Part shown: positions 37,501 to 45,417 of the stretch, piece by piece
Layout: the number at the start of each line of letters is the position of its first letter
How positions within the stretch are numbered: position 1 is the first letter of the stretch
NCBI RefSeq assembly: GCF_001189295.1
Contig: NZ_CP012159.1
Location: 4,009,773 to 4,073,772, forward strand
Direction of reading: 5' to 3'
Source of the DNA: Chondromyces crocatus
GTDB taxonomy: Bacteria > Myxococcota_A > Polyangia > Polyangiales > Polyangiaceae
DNA length: 64,000 nt
Notes under the pieces: generated by a model
Database searches by the model: none
Told to the model about the DNA's origin: nothing
What the model saw: only the letters and a program-made list of their open reading frames with translations
Program-made: the position numbers and the translations under genes

Positions 37501-37998
37501 ATGTCGTCGAAAGAGCAATCCGTAGCGCCCAAAGAGCGCGTCAACATCACGTACAAGCCGGCTACCGGCAATGCGAAGGAAGACGTCGAGCTGCCCCTGA
37601 AGCTCCTGATGCTCGGTGATTACACCGGCCGGCCCGACCCGCGGCCGCTCGAGGATCGCAAGCCGATCAACGTCGACAAGGACAACTTCCAGAAGGTGAT
37701 GAGCGAGCAGAAGCTCTCGCTCACCACCAACGTCAAGAACCGCCTCTCCGACAACGAGGACGACGAGCTCACGGTCAACCTCAAGTTCCGTCGCCTCGGC
37801 GACATGGAGCCCGAGGCCATTGCGAACCAGGTGCCCGAGCTGAAGAAGCTGCTCGACCTGCGCGCGGCGCTCACCGCGCTCAAGGGCCCCCTCGGCAACG
37901 AGAAGGCCTTCCGCAACAAGATTCAGCAGATTCTCAGCGACCCGGCCCAGCGCAACCGGCTGGTCACCGAGCTCGGCCTTCAGAAGGGAGAGGAGTGA
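37501..37998 (+). CDS. tssB: T6SS sheath small subunit TssB (VipA)
   Basis: 165 residues, standard length. RVNITYKPATGNAKEDVELPLKLLMLGDY and FDKVM-like NFQKVMSEQKLSLTTNVKNRL match VipA/TssB; the C-terminal helix LDLRAALTALKGPLGNEKAFRNKIQQI interlocks with TssC. It polymerises with TssC as the contractile sheath. AAAGGAG upstream, 3-bp spacing to tssC. The downstream minus-strand fusion protein has a second TssB-like domain. Confidence 0.97.
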   Translation: MSSKEQSVAPKERVNITYKPATGNAKEDVELPLKLLMLGDYTGRPDPRPLEDRKPINVDKDNFQKVMSEQKLSLTTNVKNRLSDNEDDELTVNLKFRRLGDMEPEAIANQVPELKKLLDLRAALTALKGPLGNEKAFRNKIQQILSDPAQRNRLVTELGLQKGEE

Positions 37999-38001
37999 TC
38001 C

Positions 38002-39486
38002 ATGGCGACTGAGACGCAGGCGGCAGGGGGAGTCGGGGCGCAGACCCTCGAAGGGAACTCGCTGCTCGAAGAGATCCTTGCCGAGACGAAGATGACGCCA
38101 GGCGACGAGGCCTACGAGATCGCCAAGCGTGGCGTTCAGGCCTTCATCGCCGAGCTGGTGACGCCGAAGCGCGAAGGCGAGAAGATCGACAAGGCGCTCG
38201 TCGACGCGATGATCTCCGAGATCGACGCCAAGCTCTCCCGGCAGGTGGACGAGATCCTCCACGACCCGAGCTTCCAGAAGCTCGAGAGCGCGTGGCGCGG
38301 TCTCAAGTTCCTGATCGACCGCACCGACTTCCGCGAGAACGTCAAGATCGAGCTCCTCAACTGCTCGAAGGAAGATCTCCTCAACGACTTCGAGGACGCC
38401 CCCGAGGTCGTGAAGAGCGGCCTGTACAAGACCGTGTACTCGGCCGAGTTCGGTCAGTTCGGTGGCAAGCCCTACGGCGCGATCGTCTCGAACTACGACT
38501 TTGGTCCCGGGCCTCAGGACATCGCCTTGCTGCAGAAGTGCGCGGCCGTCGCGACCATGGCGCACGCGCCGTTCCTCGCCGCTGCGGGCCCCCAGTTCTT
38601 CGGCCTGAAGGACTACCTGAACCTGCCGAACCTGAAGGACCTCAAGGCGCTCTTCGAAGGCCCCCAGTACACCAAGTACAACTCGTTCCGTGAGACCGAG
38701 GACTCACGCTACGTGGGCCTGCTCATGCCGCGCTTCCTCCTCCGTCTGCCCTACGGCGTGAACACCGTGCCGACCAAGGGCTTCAACTACGAGGAGGACG
38801 TCGTCGGCAATCACGACCGCTACCTGTGGGGCAATGCCACCTACGCCTTCGCGACCCGGCTCGCCGACAGCTTCGCGAAGTTCCGGTGGTGCCCGAACGT
38901 CATCGGCCCGCAGGCTGGTGGCGCGGTCGAGAACCTGCCGCTTCACCAGTACGAGGCGATGGGTGAGATCCAGACCAAGTGCCCGACCGAGATCTACATC
39001 ACGGATCGTCGCGAGTTCGAGCTCTCCGAGGAGGGCTTCATCGCGCTGACGTTCCGCAAGGACTCGGACAACGCCTGTTTCTTCTCGGCCAACTCGGTGC
39101 AGAAGCCCAAGTACTTCGGCCAGAGCGAGGAAGGGCGCGCGGCGGAACTCAATTACCGCCTCGGCACGCAGCTCCCCTACATGTTCATCATCTGCCGCCT
39201 CGCGCACTACCTGAAGGTGCTGCAGCGTGAGCAGATCGGTAGCTGGAAGGAGCGCATCGATCTCGAGCGCGAACTCAACGACTGGATCGGTCAGTACGTG
39301 GCGGATCAGGACGTCGTCTCCCCGACGGTCCGCAGCCGCCGCCCGCTCCGCAAGGCCAAGATCATCGTCACCGAGGTCGAGGGCAACGCGGGCTGGTACA
39401 AGGTCGACATGCAGGTGCGGCCGCACTTCAAGTACATGGGCTCGTTCTTCACGCTGAGCCTCGTGGGCAAGCTCGACAAGGAGTAG
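38002..39486 (+). CDS. tssC: T6SS sheath large subunit TssC (VipB)
   Basis: 494 residues, typical. Near the N-terminus, NSLLEEILAETKM is the short helix region of TssC known to bind the ClpV N-domain. Then DEILHDPSFQKLESAWRGLKFLIDRT, GNATYAFATRL, GGAVENLPLHQYEA, PTEIYITDRREFELSEEGFIAL and a C-terminal beta sandwich. It polymerises with TssB, and ClpV (24760) recycles it. AGGAG precedes ATG 38002. Last gene of the plus-strand T6SS series; a strong terminator follows. Confidence 0.97.
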   Translation: MATETQAAGGVGAQTLEGNSLLEEILAETKMTPGDEAYEIAKRGVQAFIAELVTPKREGEKIDKALVDAMISEIDAKLSRQVDEILHDPSFQKLESAWRGLKFLIDRTDFRENVKIELLNCSKEDLLNDFEDAPEVVKSGLYKTVYSAEFGQFGGKPYGAIVSNYDFGPGPQDIALLQKCAAVATMAHAPFLAAAGPQFFGLKDYLNLPNLKDLKALFEGPQYTKYNSFRETEDSRYVGLLMPRFLLRLPYGVNTVPTKGFNYEEDVVGNHDRYLWGNATYAFATRLADSFAKFRWCPNVIGPQAGGAVENLPLHQYEAMGEIQTKCPTEIYITDRREFELSEEGFIALTFRKDSDNACFFSANSVQKPKYFGQSEEGRAAELNYRLGTQLPYMFIICRLAHYLKVLQREQIGSWKERIDLERELNDWIGQYVADQDVVSPTVRSRRPLRKAKIIVTEVEGNAGWYKVDMQVRPHFKYMGSFFTLSLVGKLDKE

Positions 39487-39509
39487 CCCTCATTCCCTAC
39501 GGGGACTCG

Positions 39510-39549
39510 AGCCCCCCTCTCCTTCGGGCGAGGGGGGCTTCGTGTTTTT
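39510..39549 (+). terminator. Terminator after tssC
   Basis: A perfect 10-bp stem (AGCCCCCCTC at 39510-39519 with GAGGGGGGCT at 39530-39539), a UUCG-containing loop, then CGTGTTTTT. It is 24 bp after the tssC stop. Confidence 0.9.
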
Positions 39550-39784
39550 GTGCGCGCTACGAAGCGTTCTCTGTGCACTCGGGCAAGGTGCTTCGGGCGC
39601 CACACTGCGCTTGCTGTGCGCGGTGGCGAGGCGCCCTCGGGGTACGGGAGCAGCGCTCGCTGTGAACGGTGAAGCGGTGTCTCTGCCGCGGTGCAGAGCG
39701 TTCTCTGAAAGCGTTGCCTGGGCACCTGGCCTGAACCGCAAGTGCCACGGATGTCGTGGAGGGTGCCAGCGATGATGGGGGCCA

Positions 39785-39840
39785 GCGAGAGGAAGGGGAC
39801 TGGCTTCCTTGCGATGAAGCCGCGAGACCCTTCCTCTCGC
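39785..39840 (-). terminator. Nested stem-loop at the 3' end of the TssB-TssC fusion gene
   Basis: A perfect 13-bp inverted repeat (GCGAGAGGAAGGG at 39785-39797 and CCCTTCCTCTCGC at 39828-39840) encloses an inner GGCTTC/GAAGCC stem (39802-39807, 39816-39821). It lies 15 bp beyond the stop of the minus-strand fusion gene. No T-run follows, so it may be a terminator or a 3' stabiliser. The 235 bp from 39550 to here contain nothing I can identify. Confidence 0.65.
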
Positions 39841-39854
39841 CCGAGAGCCTGGCT

Positions 39855-41780
39855 TTATCCGAGCGGGATCTCGAAACCCAGCTCGTCGATTCCCACACCC
39901 AGAAAGCGCCGCGGCCGTACGTGAACGGCCACCACCGTTCCATCACTCCCGCCTCGCGCCTTCACCGTCAGCTCCACACTTGCTGGCGCCGAATTCTCGA
40001 ACAGCGTCCACGCCGCGCCCTCCACCACGGGCTGAACCTCGGCCGGATCGCTCGACGGCGGGAGCTTGGAGCACAGCGCACGGAGGAACTGCACCAGCCG
40101 TCCCACGAAGAGCTGGTCCACGAGCGACACCCGCTCCAGCCGCTCTTCTGGTTCCGTCGTCGCACTGTCGTACGTCCGCTTCTCGGGCGGCACGTAGGCC
40201 GTCGGGGCCGACAGCAAGTACACCGCATCGCTGTTCGGCGCCGACGCCAGCATCAACACCCCGGAGCGAGCCAACTCGCGCTGGGTGTCCGTGGAGACGA
40301 AGACCTCGGTCGGGATAGCCACCCCTTCCTCGCCGTCGTAGCCACCTGGGACCTCTCGCACCTGCAGGTTCTCGACCAGTCCACCGGTCCGCGCTCCCAC
40401 CACGCGACAAGGCCAGCCCGTCTCGCGGAAGCTACCGAGGATCAGCGACGCCACCAGGTAGACCGGCGCGAGCCATACCGTCGCTGCCTCGTCCCGCGGC
40501 TCCTCCACGATCACCGCTTCGCGCACCCGCGACGATGCCTTGTCGTATGGCGACCTTCCGAGCGCCCGGTTCATGGCGATCGTCACCCAGCGCATCGCAG
40601 GCTTCGCGGCTGCCGAGCGCCACGGCGCCTGGTGCGGTGCCTGGAAGAGCGACGCCTTGTTGTCGAGGCGCTCCACCGCGGCGAGATCGTCCACCCTCAG
40701 CAGCTTCGCCGTTCCATTGACCAGCGTCGGCATCGTGTACGCCTCGGCGAGATCGGCGATCGCCTCCAGCCGCGCGAACGAAGCCGCGCTCCCGTCCACC
40801 TCGATGTCCACCACGGCTGCCGTCGCAGGGACTTCCGTTGCCGAGGTCTCCTTCAGAGAGCGCGCCAGTGCGGACGCCGCCTCCTCGGGCCTCGCCACCA
40901 CCACCTCGATGCGCGTCCCGTGGTGCGACTTCGCCCGCTCGACCAGGAAGCTCAGCCCGCGCCAAGCCTCCTCCAGCCGCTTCACCTCCGGGTGCTGCAG
41001 GATCGCGCCGAGCTGTGCCCCCAGCGCCTTCTCCACCGCCGCGATCGCTTGCGACGGCTGCACCGGCTTGCCCGCCTTCGGCCGCGCGCTCTGCACCACC
41101 GCGTGGATCAGCTCCGTGATCCGGTTCCCCCCCTTCGCTGGCGCCGTCTCCGCTTCGGGACTGCGCTCCCCGACCGCTGGCGCACCGCCGCCCAGATCGA
41201 CCAGTGCGAGCAGATCGTCCACGCCGCCCGCCGCGCTGCCTCCCGCAGGCTCTGCCGGTGCCGAAGAGAACGCCGCCGGAGCCGACGCTGCGGAGCGACC
41301 GCCCACCGGAAGCAACCCCAGCACCTCCTCGGCGAACGGCGAGCCGCTCCACAGCCGCTGCAGCTCCCCGCGCGCCTGCTCCACCGTGATCGAGCCATCG
41401 CGGAGCCGGTCCAGAGCGAGCCGCCCATCCAGCAGCGCGCGCAGGAGCGGCACCTCCGAGCACAGCCCATCCGGCCGGAAGCTCTTCAAGCTCGTCGGCG
41501 CCAGATCCACCCGCGTGTTGCGCCCGTCGGCGAGCACGCTGGGCACGTCGATCGCGATCCGTGGCCTCAGCGCCGCGAACAGCGCATCGAACCGGCTGGG
41601 ATCGATCCGGATCGCGCTCGCCGGCGGGCTCGCGCCCGCGTTGTGTGGATCCCTCGGCACCAGATCTGCCACCACGACCAGGCGCAGCGGCAAGAGCGGC
41701 GCCTCGGCACCCTTCGACACGTCGTCGCTGACATTGAACTTCATCTGCCCCGTCAGGAAGCCCTTGGTTTCGCCCGCCAT
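39855..41780 (-). CDS. TssB-TssC fusion paralogue (sheath-like single chain)
   Basis: About 641 residues from ATG 41780; an open frame further upstream overlaps hom and is not coding-like. Residues 28-130 follow TssB: LPLRLVVVADLVPRD, then the IDPSRFDALFAALRPRIAIDV strand-helix and LLRALLDGRLALDRL aligned with LLDLRAALTAL of TssB. A low-complexity linker (about 160-215) leads to a TssC-like part (about 220-641): EAWRGLSFLVER, GGLVENLQVREVPGGY, PTEVFVSTDTQRELARSGVLML and a C-terminal domain. It is convergent to the ordinary tssBC. Normal sheaths use two chains, so this is a divergent fusion whose role is unknown: a cap, a non-contractile variant or a regulator. Confidence 0.85.
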   Translation of the reverse strand: MAGETKGFLTGQMKFNVSDDVSKGAEAPLLPLRLVVVADLVPRDPHNAGASPPASAIRIDPSRFDALFAALRPRIAIDVPSVLADGRNTRVDLAPTSLKSFRPDGLCSEVPLLRALLDGRLALDRLRDGSITVEQARGELQRLWSGSPFAEEVLGLLPVGGRSAASAPAAFSSAPAEPAGGSAAGGVDDLLALVDLGGGAPAVGERSPEAETAPAKGGNRITELIHAVVQSARPKAGKPVQPSQAIAAVEKALGAQLGAILQHPEVKRLEEAWRGLSFLVERAKSHHGTRIEVVVARPEEAASALARSLKETSATEVPATAAVVDIEVDGSAASFARLEAIADLAEAYTMPTLVNGTAKLLRVDDLAAVERLDNKASLFQAPHQAPWRSAAAKPAMRWVTIAMNRALGRSPYDKASSRVREAVIVEEPRDEAATVWLAPVYLVASLILGSFRETGWPCRVVGARTGGLVENLQVREVPGGYDGEEGVAIPTEVFVSTDTQRELARSGVLMLASAPNSDAVYLLSAPTAYVPPEKRTYDSATTEPEERLERVSLVDQLFVGRLVQFLRALCSKLPPSSDPAEVQPVVEGAAWTLFENSAPASVELTVKARGGSDGTVVAVHVRPRRFLGVGIDELGFEIPLG

Positions 41781-41835
41781 GGGTCGCGAGGATAGGCGCC
41801 GACGGCCCTTGCGAGAAGCGCTAAGCTCCGCGCCC

Positions 41836-43254
41836 ATGACCAGGCCAGGAGATCCCTCCGAGCTCACCCAGCACCCTGGCGCGACCGGACTTGCTGGCGT
41901 GCCATCCCACCACCCGAGTTCCCCGCCGGGCCCGGAGCGCAGACGCCTTCGCGGAGGGGCCCCGATCCAGATCGGCCTCCTCGGCTGCGGCACCGTCGGT
42001 GGCGGCGTCCTCCGGCTCCTCGCGGACAAGGCCGATCACCTCGCAGCCCGGGCTGGCGTCCCACTCGTCGTCCGCCGCATCGCCGTCCGGGACCTCGACC
42101 GCCAGCGCGTCCCCGAGTGTGACCCTGCGCTCCTGACCACCGATACCGAGGCCGTCGTCACCGATCCCGACATCGACCTCATCGTCGAGGTCATGGGCGG
42201 CGAGGAGCCGGCCCTCGACCTGCTCTCCCGCGCCATGGAGCACGGCAAGGGCGTCGTCACCGCCAACAAGCTCCTCCTCGCTGCGCACGGCCCTGCGCTG
42301 CTCGCCCGCGCCGTCGAGCGACGCGTCGACCTCGCCTTCGAAGGCGCCGCGGGCGGTGGCATCCCCATCGTGCGCAACCTCCGCGAGTCGTTCGCCTCCG
42401 ACCGCGTCGAGCGCATCGTCGCCATCCTCAACGGCACCTGCAACTACATCCTCACCCGCATGCGCGAAGCAGGCGTCTCCTTCCCGACCGCCCTCGCCGA
42501 AGCCCAGGAGCTCGGCTACGCCGAGGCCGACCCCACCCTCGACGTCGACGGTCACGACGCTGCCCACAAGCTCGTGGTCCTGGCCATGCTCGCCTTTGGT
42601 GCCCGCGTCGCTGACGCAGAGGTATCGGTCGAGGGCATCCGTGACCTCGAAGAGATCGACTTCCGCCACGCCGACCGCTTTGGCTACGCCGTCAAGCACC
42701 TCGCCATCGGGTGCGAGCGCGGCAACGTCGTCGAACTGCGCGTCCACCCCACCCTCATCCCCAAGCGCAGCGTCCTCGCCAACGTGTCCGGCGTGCTCAA
42801 CGCCGTCCTCGTCGAGGGCCGCGCCCTTGGCCCCTCGCTCGTCTACGGCCGCGGCGCTGGTGATCTCCCCACGGCCGTCAGCGTCGTCGCCGACATCGTC
42901 GACGTCGCTCGATCCATCGCTTCCGGCGTCGCTGGCATGCAGACCCGTGGCATCGCCCTCACCGATCGCCCCCTCCTCCCCCTCGCCGACATCGAGTCTC
43001 GCTACTACCTGCGCTTCACCGTCGCCGATCGCCCCGGCGTCATGGGCCGCCTCGCGGGTGCCCTCGGCGAGGCTGGCGTCAGCATCGAGCACATCGTCCA
43101 GGAAGGCGAACCCCAGCCTGGCGACACCGCGGTCGACGTCGTCATGATCACCCGCCGCGCGCGCGAAGGCGCAATCCGCAGTGCCCTCGACGTGATCGCC
43201 CGGGCCTCGGTCCTGCAGCGCCCACCACGCTTGCTCCGCATCGAGGGCGTATGA
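41836..43254 (+). CDS. hom: Homoserine dehydrogenase with ACT domain
   Basis: 472 residues from ATG 41836; upstream in-frame sequence belongs to the opposite strand gene. Reduces aspartate semialdehyde to homoserine for threonine and methionine synthesis. The first 40 residues are Pro-rich. The NAD(P) domain has IGLLGCGTVGGGVLRLL, and the catalytic/substrate core has EGAAGGGIPIVRNLRES, LNGTCNYILTRM and YAEADPTLDVDGHDAAHKL. The last about 80 residues (YYLRFTVADRPGVMGRLAGALGEAGVSIEHIVQEG) are an ACT domain for threonine feedback. Overlaps murI by four bases (ATGA). Divergent from the TssB-TssC fusion gene by 55 bp. Confidence 0.95.
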   Translation: MTRPGDPSELTQHPGATGLAGVPSHHPSSPPGPERRRLRGGAPIQIGLLGCGTVGGGVLRLLADKADHLAARAGVPLVVRRIAVRDLDRQRVPECDPALLTTDTEAVVTDPDIDLIVEVMGGEEPALDLLSRAMEHGKGVVTANKLLLAAHGPALLARAVERRVDLAFEGAAGGGIPIVRNLRESFASDRVERIVAILNGTCNYILTRMREAGVSFPTALAEAQELGYAEADPTLDVDGHDAAHKLVVLAMLAFGARVADAEVSVEGIRDLEEIDFRHADRFGYAVKHLAIGCERGNVVELRVHPTLIPKRSVLANVSGVLNAVLVEGRALGPSLVYGRGAGDLPTAVSVVADIVDVARSIASGVAGMQTRGIALTDRPLLPLADIESRYYLRFTVADRPGVMGRLAGALGEAGVSIEHIVQEGEPQPGDTAVDVVMITRRAREGAIRSALDVIARASVLQRPPRLLRIEGV

Positions 43255-44069
43255 CCTTCACCGCCGACGCACCCCTCGGCGTCTTCGACTCGGGCCTCGG
43301 CGGCCTCACCGTCGTCCGCACCTTGCGCGCTTGCTGCCCTGGTGAAGACATCGTCTACCTCGGTGACACCGCGCGTGTCCCCTACGGGACCCGCTCCTCC
43401 GAGACCATCGCCCGCTACGCCATCGGCTGTGCGCGCGTCCTCACCGCGCGCGGCGTCAAGGCCATCGTCGTCGCTTGCAACACCGTCAGCGCCGTCGCGC
43501 TCGACATGCTCCGCATCGAGCTCGATCTCCCGGTCCTCGGCGTCATCCTTCCTGGGGCGCGGGCCGCGGTCGCCGCCTCTGGAGGCGCCCCCGTGGGCGT
43601 CCTCGGCACCGCCAGCACCATCGGCTCGGGCGCCTACCCGCGCGCCGTCGCGTCCCTCTCCACGCGCACCGAGGTCGTCGGGCAGCCAGCGCCCCTCCTC
43701 GTCTCCCTCGTCGAGGAGGGCTGGCTCGACGGCGAAGTGCCCCGCCTCGCGGCGCGACGCTACCTCGAACCCCTCATCGCCGCCCAGGTCCGAGCCGTGG
43801 TGCTCGGGTGTACCCACTTCCCCCTGCTCCAGGGCGCCATCGAAGCCGAGGCCGCCGCGCTCGCTGGTCACCCCATCCCCGTCGTCGACAGCGCCTCTGC
43901 GACCGCCGAAGAGGTCGCCACCTTCCTCACCGAGCGCGGCCTCGCCACCGCACGCACCGAGCGCGGCCGCCTCCACCTCATGGTCACCGACCGCCCCAGA
44001 TCCTTCTCCGACGTCGCCGCCCGCTTCCTCGGCGAACCTGCCGAAGACGTCGAACTCATCGACCTCTGA
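43251..44069 (+). CDS. murI: Glutamate racemase
   Basis: 272 residues. Makes D-glutamate for peptidoglycan. Two catalytic cysteines are Cys76 (VACNT) and Cys187 (LGCTHFP), with the usual GVFDSGLGGLTV start, YLGDTARVPYG and the conserved Glu/His segment. Translation is coupled to hom through the ATGA overlap. Pairing with hom is unusual functionally but compact gene packing explains it. Confidence 0.96.
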   Translation: MTFTADAPLGVFDSGLGGLTVVRTLRACCPGEDIVYLGDTARVPYGTRSSETIARYAIGCARVLTARGVKAIVVACNTVSAVALDMLRIELDLPVLGVILPGARAAVAASGGAPVGVLGTASTIGSGAYPRAVASLSTRTEVVGQPAPLLVSLVEEGWLDGEVPRLAARRYLEPLIAAQVRAVVLGCTHFPLLQGAIEAEAAALAGHPIPVVDSASATAEEVATFLTERGLATARTERGRLHLMVTDRPRSFSDVAARFLGEPAEDVELIDL

Positions 44070-44148
44070 CCCCGCCGCCGCCCGCGCCTGACCGCGCCCG
44101 GACGGCTTCCGCCCTCCCCCGCAAGCTTGCGCATCGAAGTCGCGGCGG

Positions 44149-45381
44149 ATGCACTACCCTCTTTCCGCGTCGATGACCGCCGTCGCTCCCGCCCTCGCCG
44201 CGCCCGACAGAGCTCGAAGCCTGCGCAGCTTCTTCTCGCTCGACCTCCTCGACAACCGCTACCCGGCGCTGCACGGCCTCCGTGTCCTCGCCATCATCAG
44301 CGTCGTCCAGTACCACGTGACCTGGATCTTCGCTGCCGAGCGGCAGCTGGCCCTCCCCCGGAGCTTCGTCGACGGATCCCTCACCATCTTCTTCGGCATG
44401 GATCTCTTCTTCATGCTGAGCGGCTTCCTCATCGGATCCATCCTGCTCCGCTCCCTCCAGGACAGCGGCACCCAGAACATCCGCCGCTTCTACATCCGCC
44501 GCATCTTCCGCACGTTCCCCTCGTACTACGTCGTCCTCACCACGCTCGCCCTCACGCTCCCGCTCACCGCAGCGCAGAAGAAAAACCTCGTCTTCGAGTA
44601 CCTCTACGGCACCAATTTTCTCGAGCTTGCCCCTGACCACGTCGTCATGGTCTGGGGCTGGTCGCTCTCCCTCGAAGAACAGTTCTACCTGACCGTCCCG
44701 CTGCTCTTCTTCGTGCTCCACCGCATCCGAAGCGACAAGGCACGCATCGGGCTCCTCGGCGCGATCTGGATCAGCGCGCTCATCGTCCGCCTCGTCGTCT
44801 ACTTCCGGTATGCGCCCTGGAACGACATCGTCCTCTACAAGGCACTCTACTTCCGCACGCACAGCCGCTTCGACACGCTCGTCTCCGGCGTTCTCCTCGC
44901 GTTCGTGCATGCGCGCTATGGTGAGCGCATCGGCCGCTGGCTGGAGGCCCCCTTCCACCGCGCCGTGCTCGCGTTGCCCTCGCTCTCGTGTCTCTGGATC
45001 CTCCTCCGCCCCGACCTCTTCGGCGTCGAGCACGTCCAGATCGTCCGTATCTTCGCCTGGGGGACGCTGACGAGCATCATGTACTTCGGCGCCCTCCTCC
45101 TCCTGCTCCACAGCGACGGCTGGATCCAGAGAGAGCTCTCTCGCCCGTACTTCCGGAAGATCGCGACGCTCGGGTACGGCGTGTACCTCGTCCACATTCC
45201 GATCATCGATCACCTCGTCATGCCTGCCGTCCACGCCCTCCTGGATCGCCAGGTCTCGCTCGCGTGGCTCTGGCCCGCCTCCCTCCTCGCCACGATGCTG
45301 GTCTCGCTCGCGATCGGCTACGTCTTGCACGTCCTCATCGAGAAACCGTCGCTCTGGTTCCGTCAGCGCCTCGCCGCTTGA
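44149..45381 (+). CDS. Acyltransferase family 3 membrane protein (OafA/YrhL-like)
   Basis: 410 residues with about ten hydrophobic segments. The family pattern is LHGLRVLAIISVVQYH (conserved His), FFMLSGFLIGSILLRSL, FYIRRIFRTFPSYYVVL and WSLSLEEQFYL. Members transfer acetyl or other acyl groups to extracytoplasmic sugars, lipids or antibiotics. The substrate here is unknown, as no linked glycan cluster is obvious. ATG 44149 or 44173 may be the start. Convergent with the next gene across 36 bp. Confidence 0.9.
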   Translation: MHYPLSASMTAVAPALAAPDRARSLRSFFSLDLLDNRYPALHGLRVLAIISVVQYHVTWIFAAERQLALPRSFVDGSLTIFFGMDLFFMLSGFLIGSILLRSLQDSGTQNIRRFYIRRIFRTFPSYYVVLTTLALTLPLTAAQKKNLVFEYLYGTNFLELAPDHVVMVWGWSLSLEEQFYLTVPLLFFVLHRIRSDKARIGLLGAIWISALIVRLVVYFRYAPWNDIVLYKALYFRTHSRFDTLVSGVLLAFVHARYGERIGRWLEAPFHRAVLALPSLSCLWILLRPDLFGVEHVQIVRIFAWGTLTSIMYFGALLLLLHSDGWIQRELSRPYFRKIATLGYGVYLVHIPIIDHLVMPAVHALLDRQVSLAWLWPASLLATMLVSLAIGYVLHVLIEKPSLWFRQRLAA

Positions 45382-45417
45382 GTTCTGCTGCTCGCGCCGA
45401 GCGCGTGCCGCGCCATC

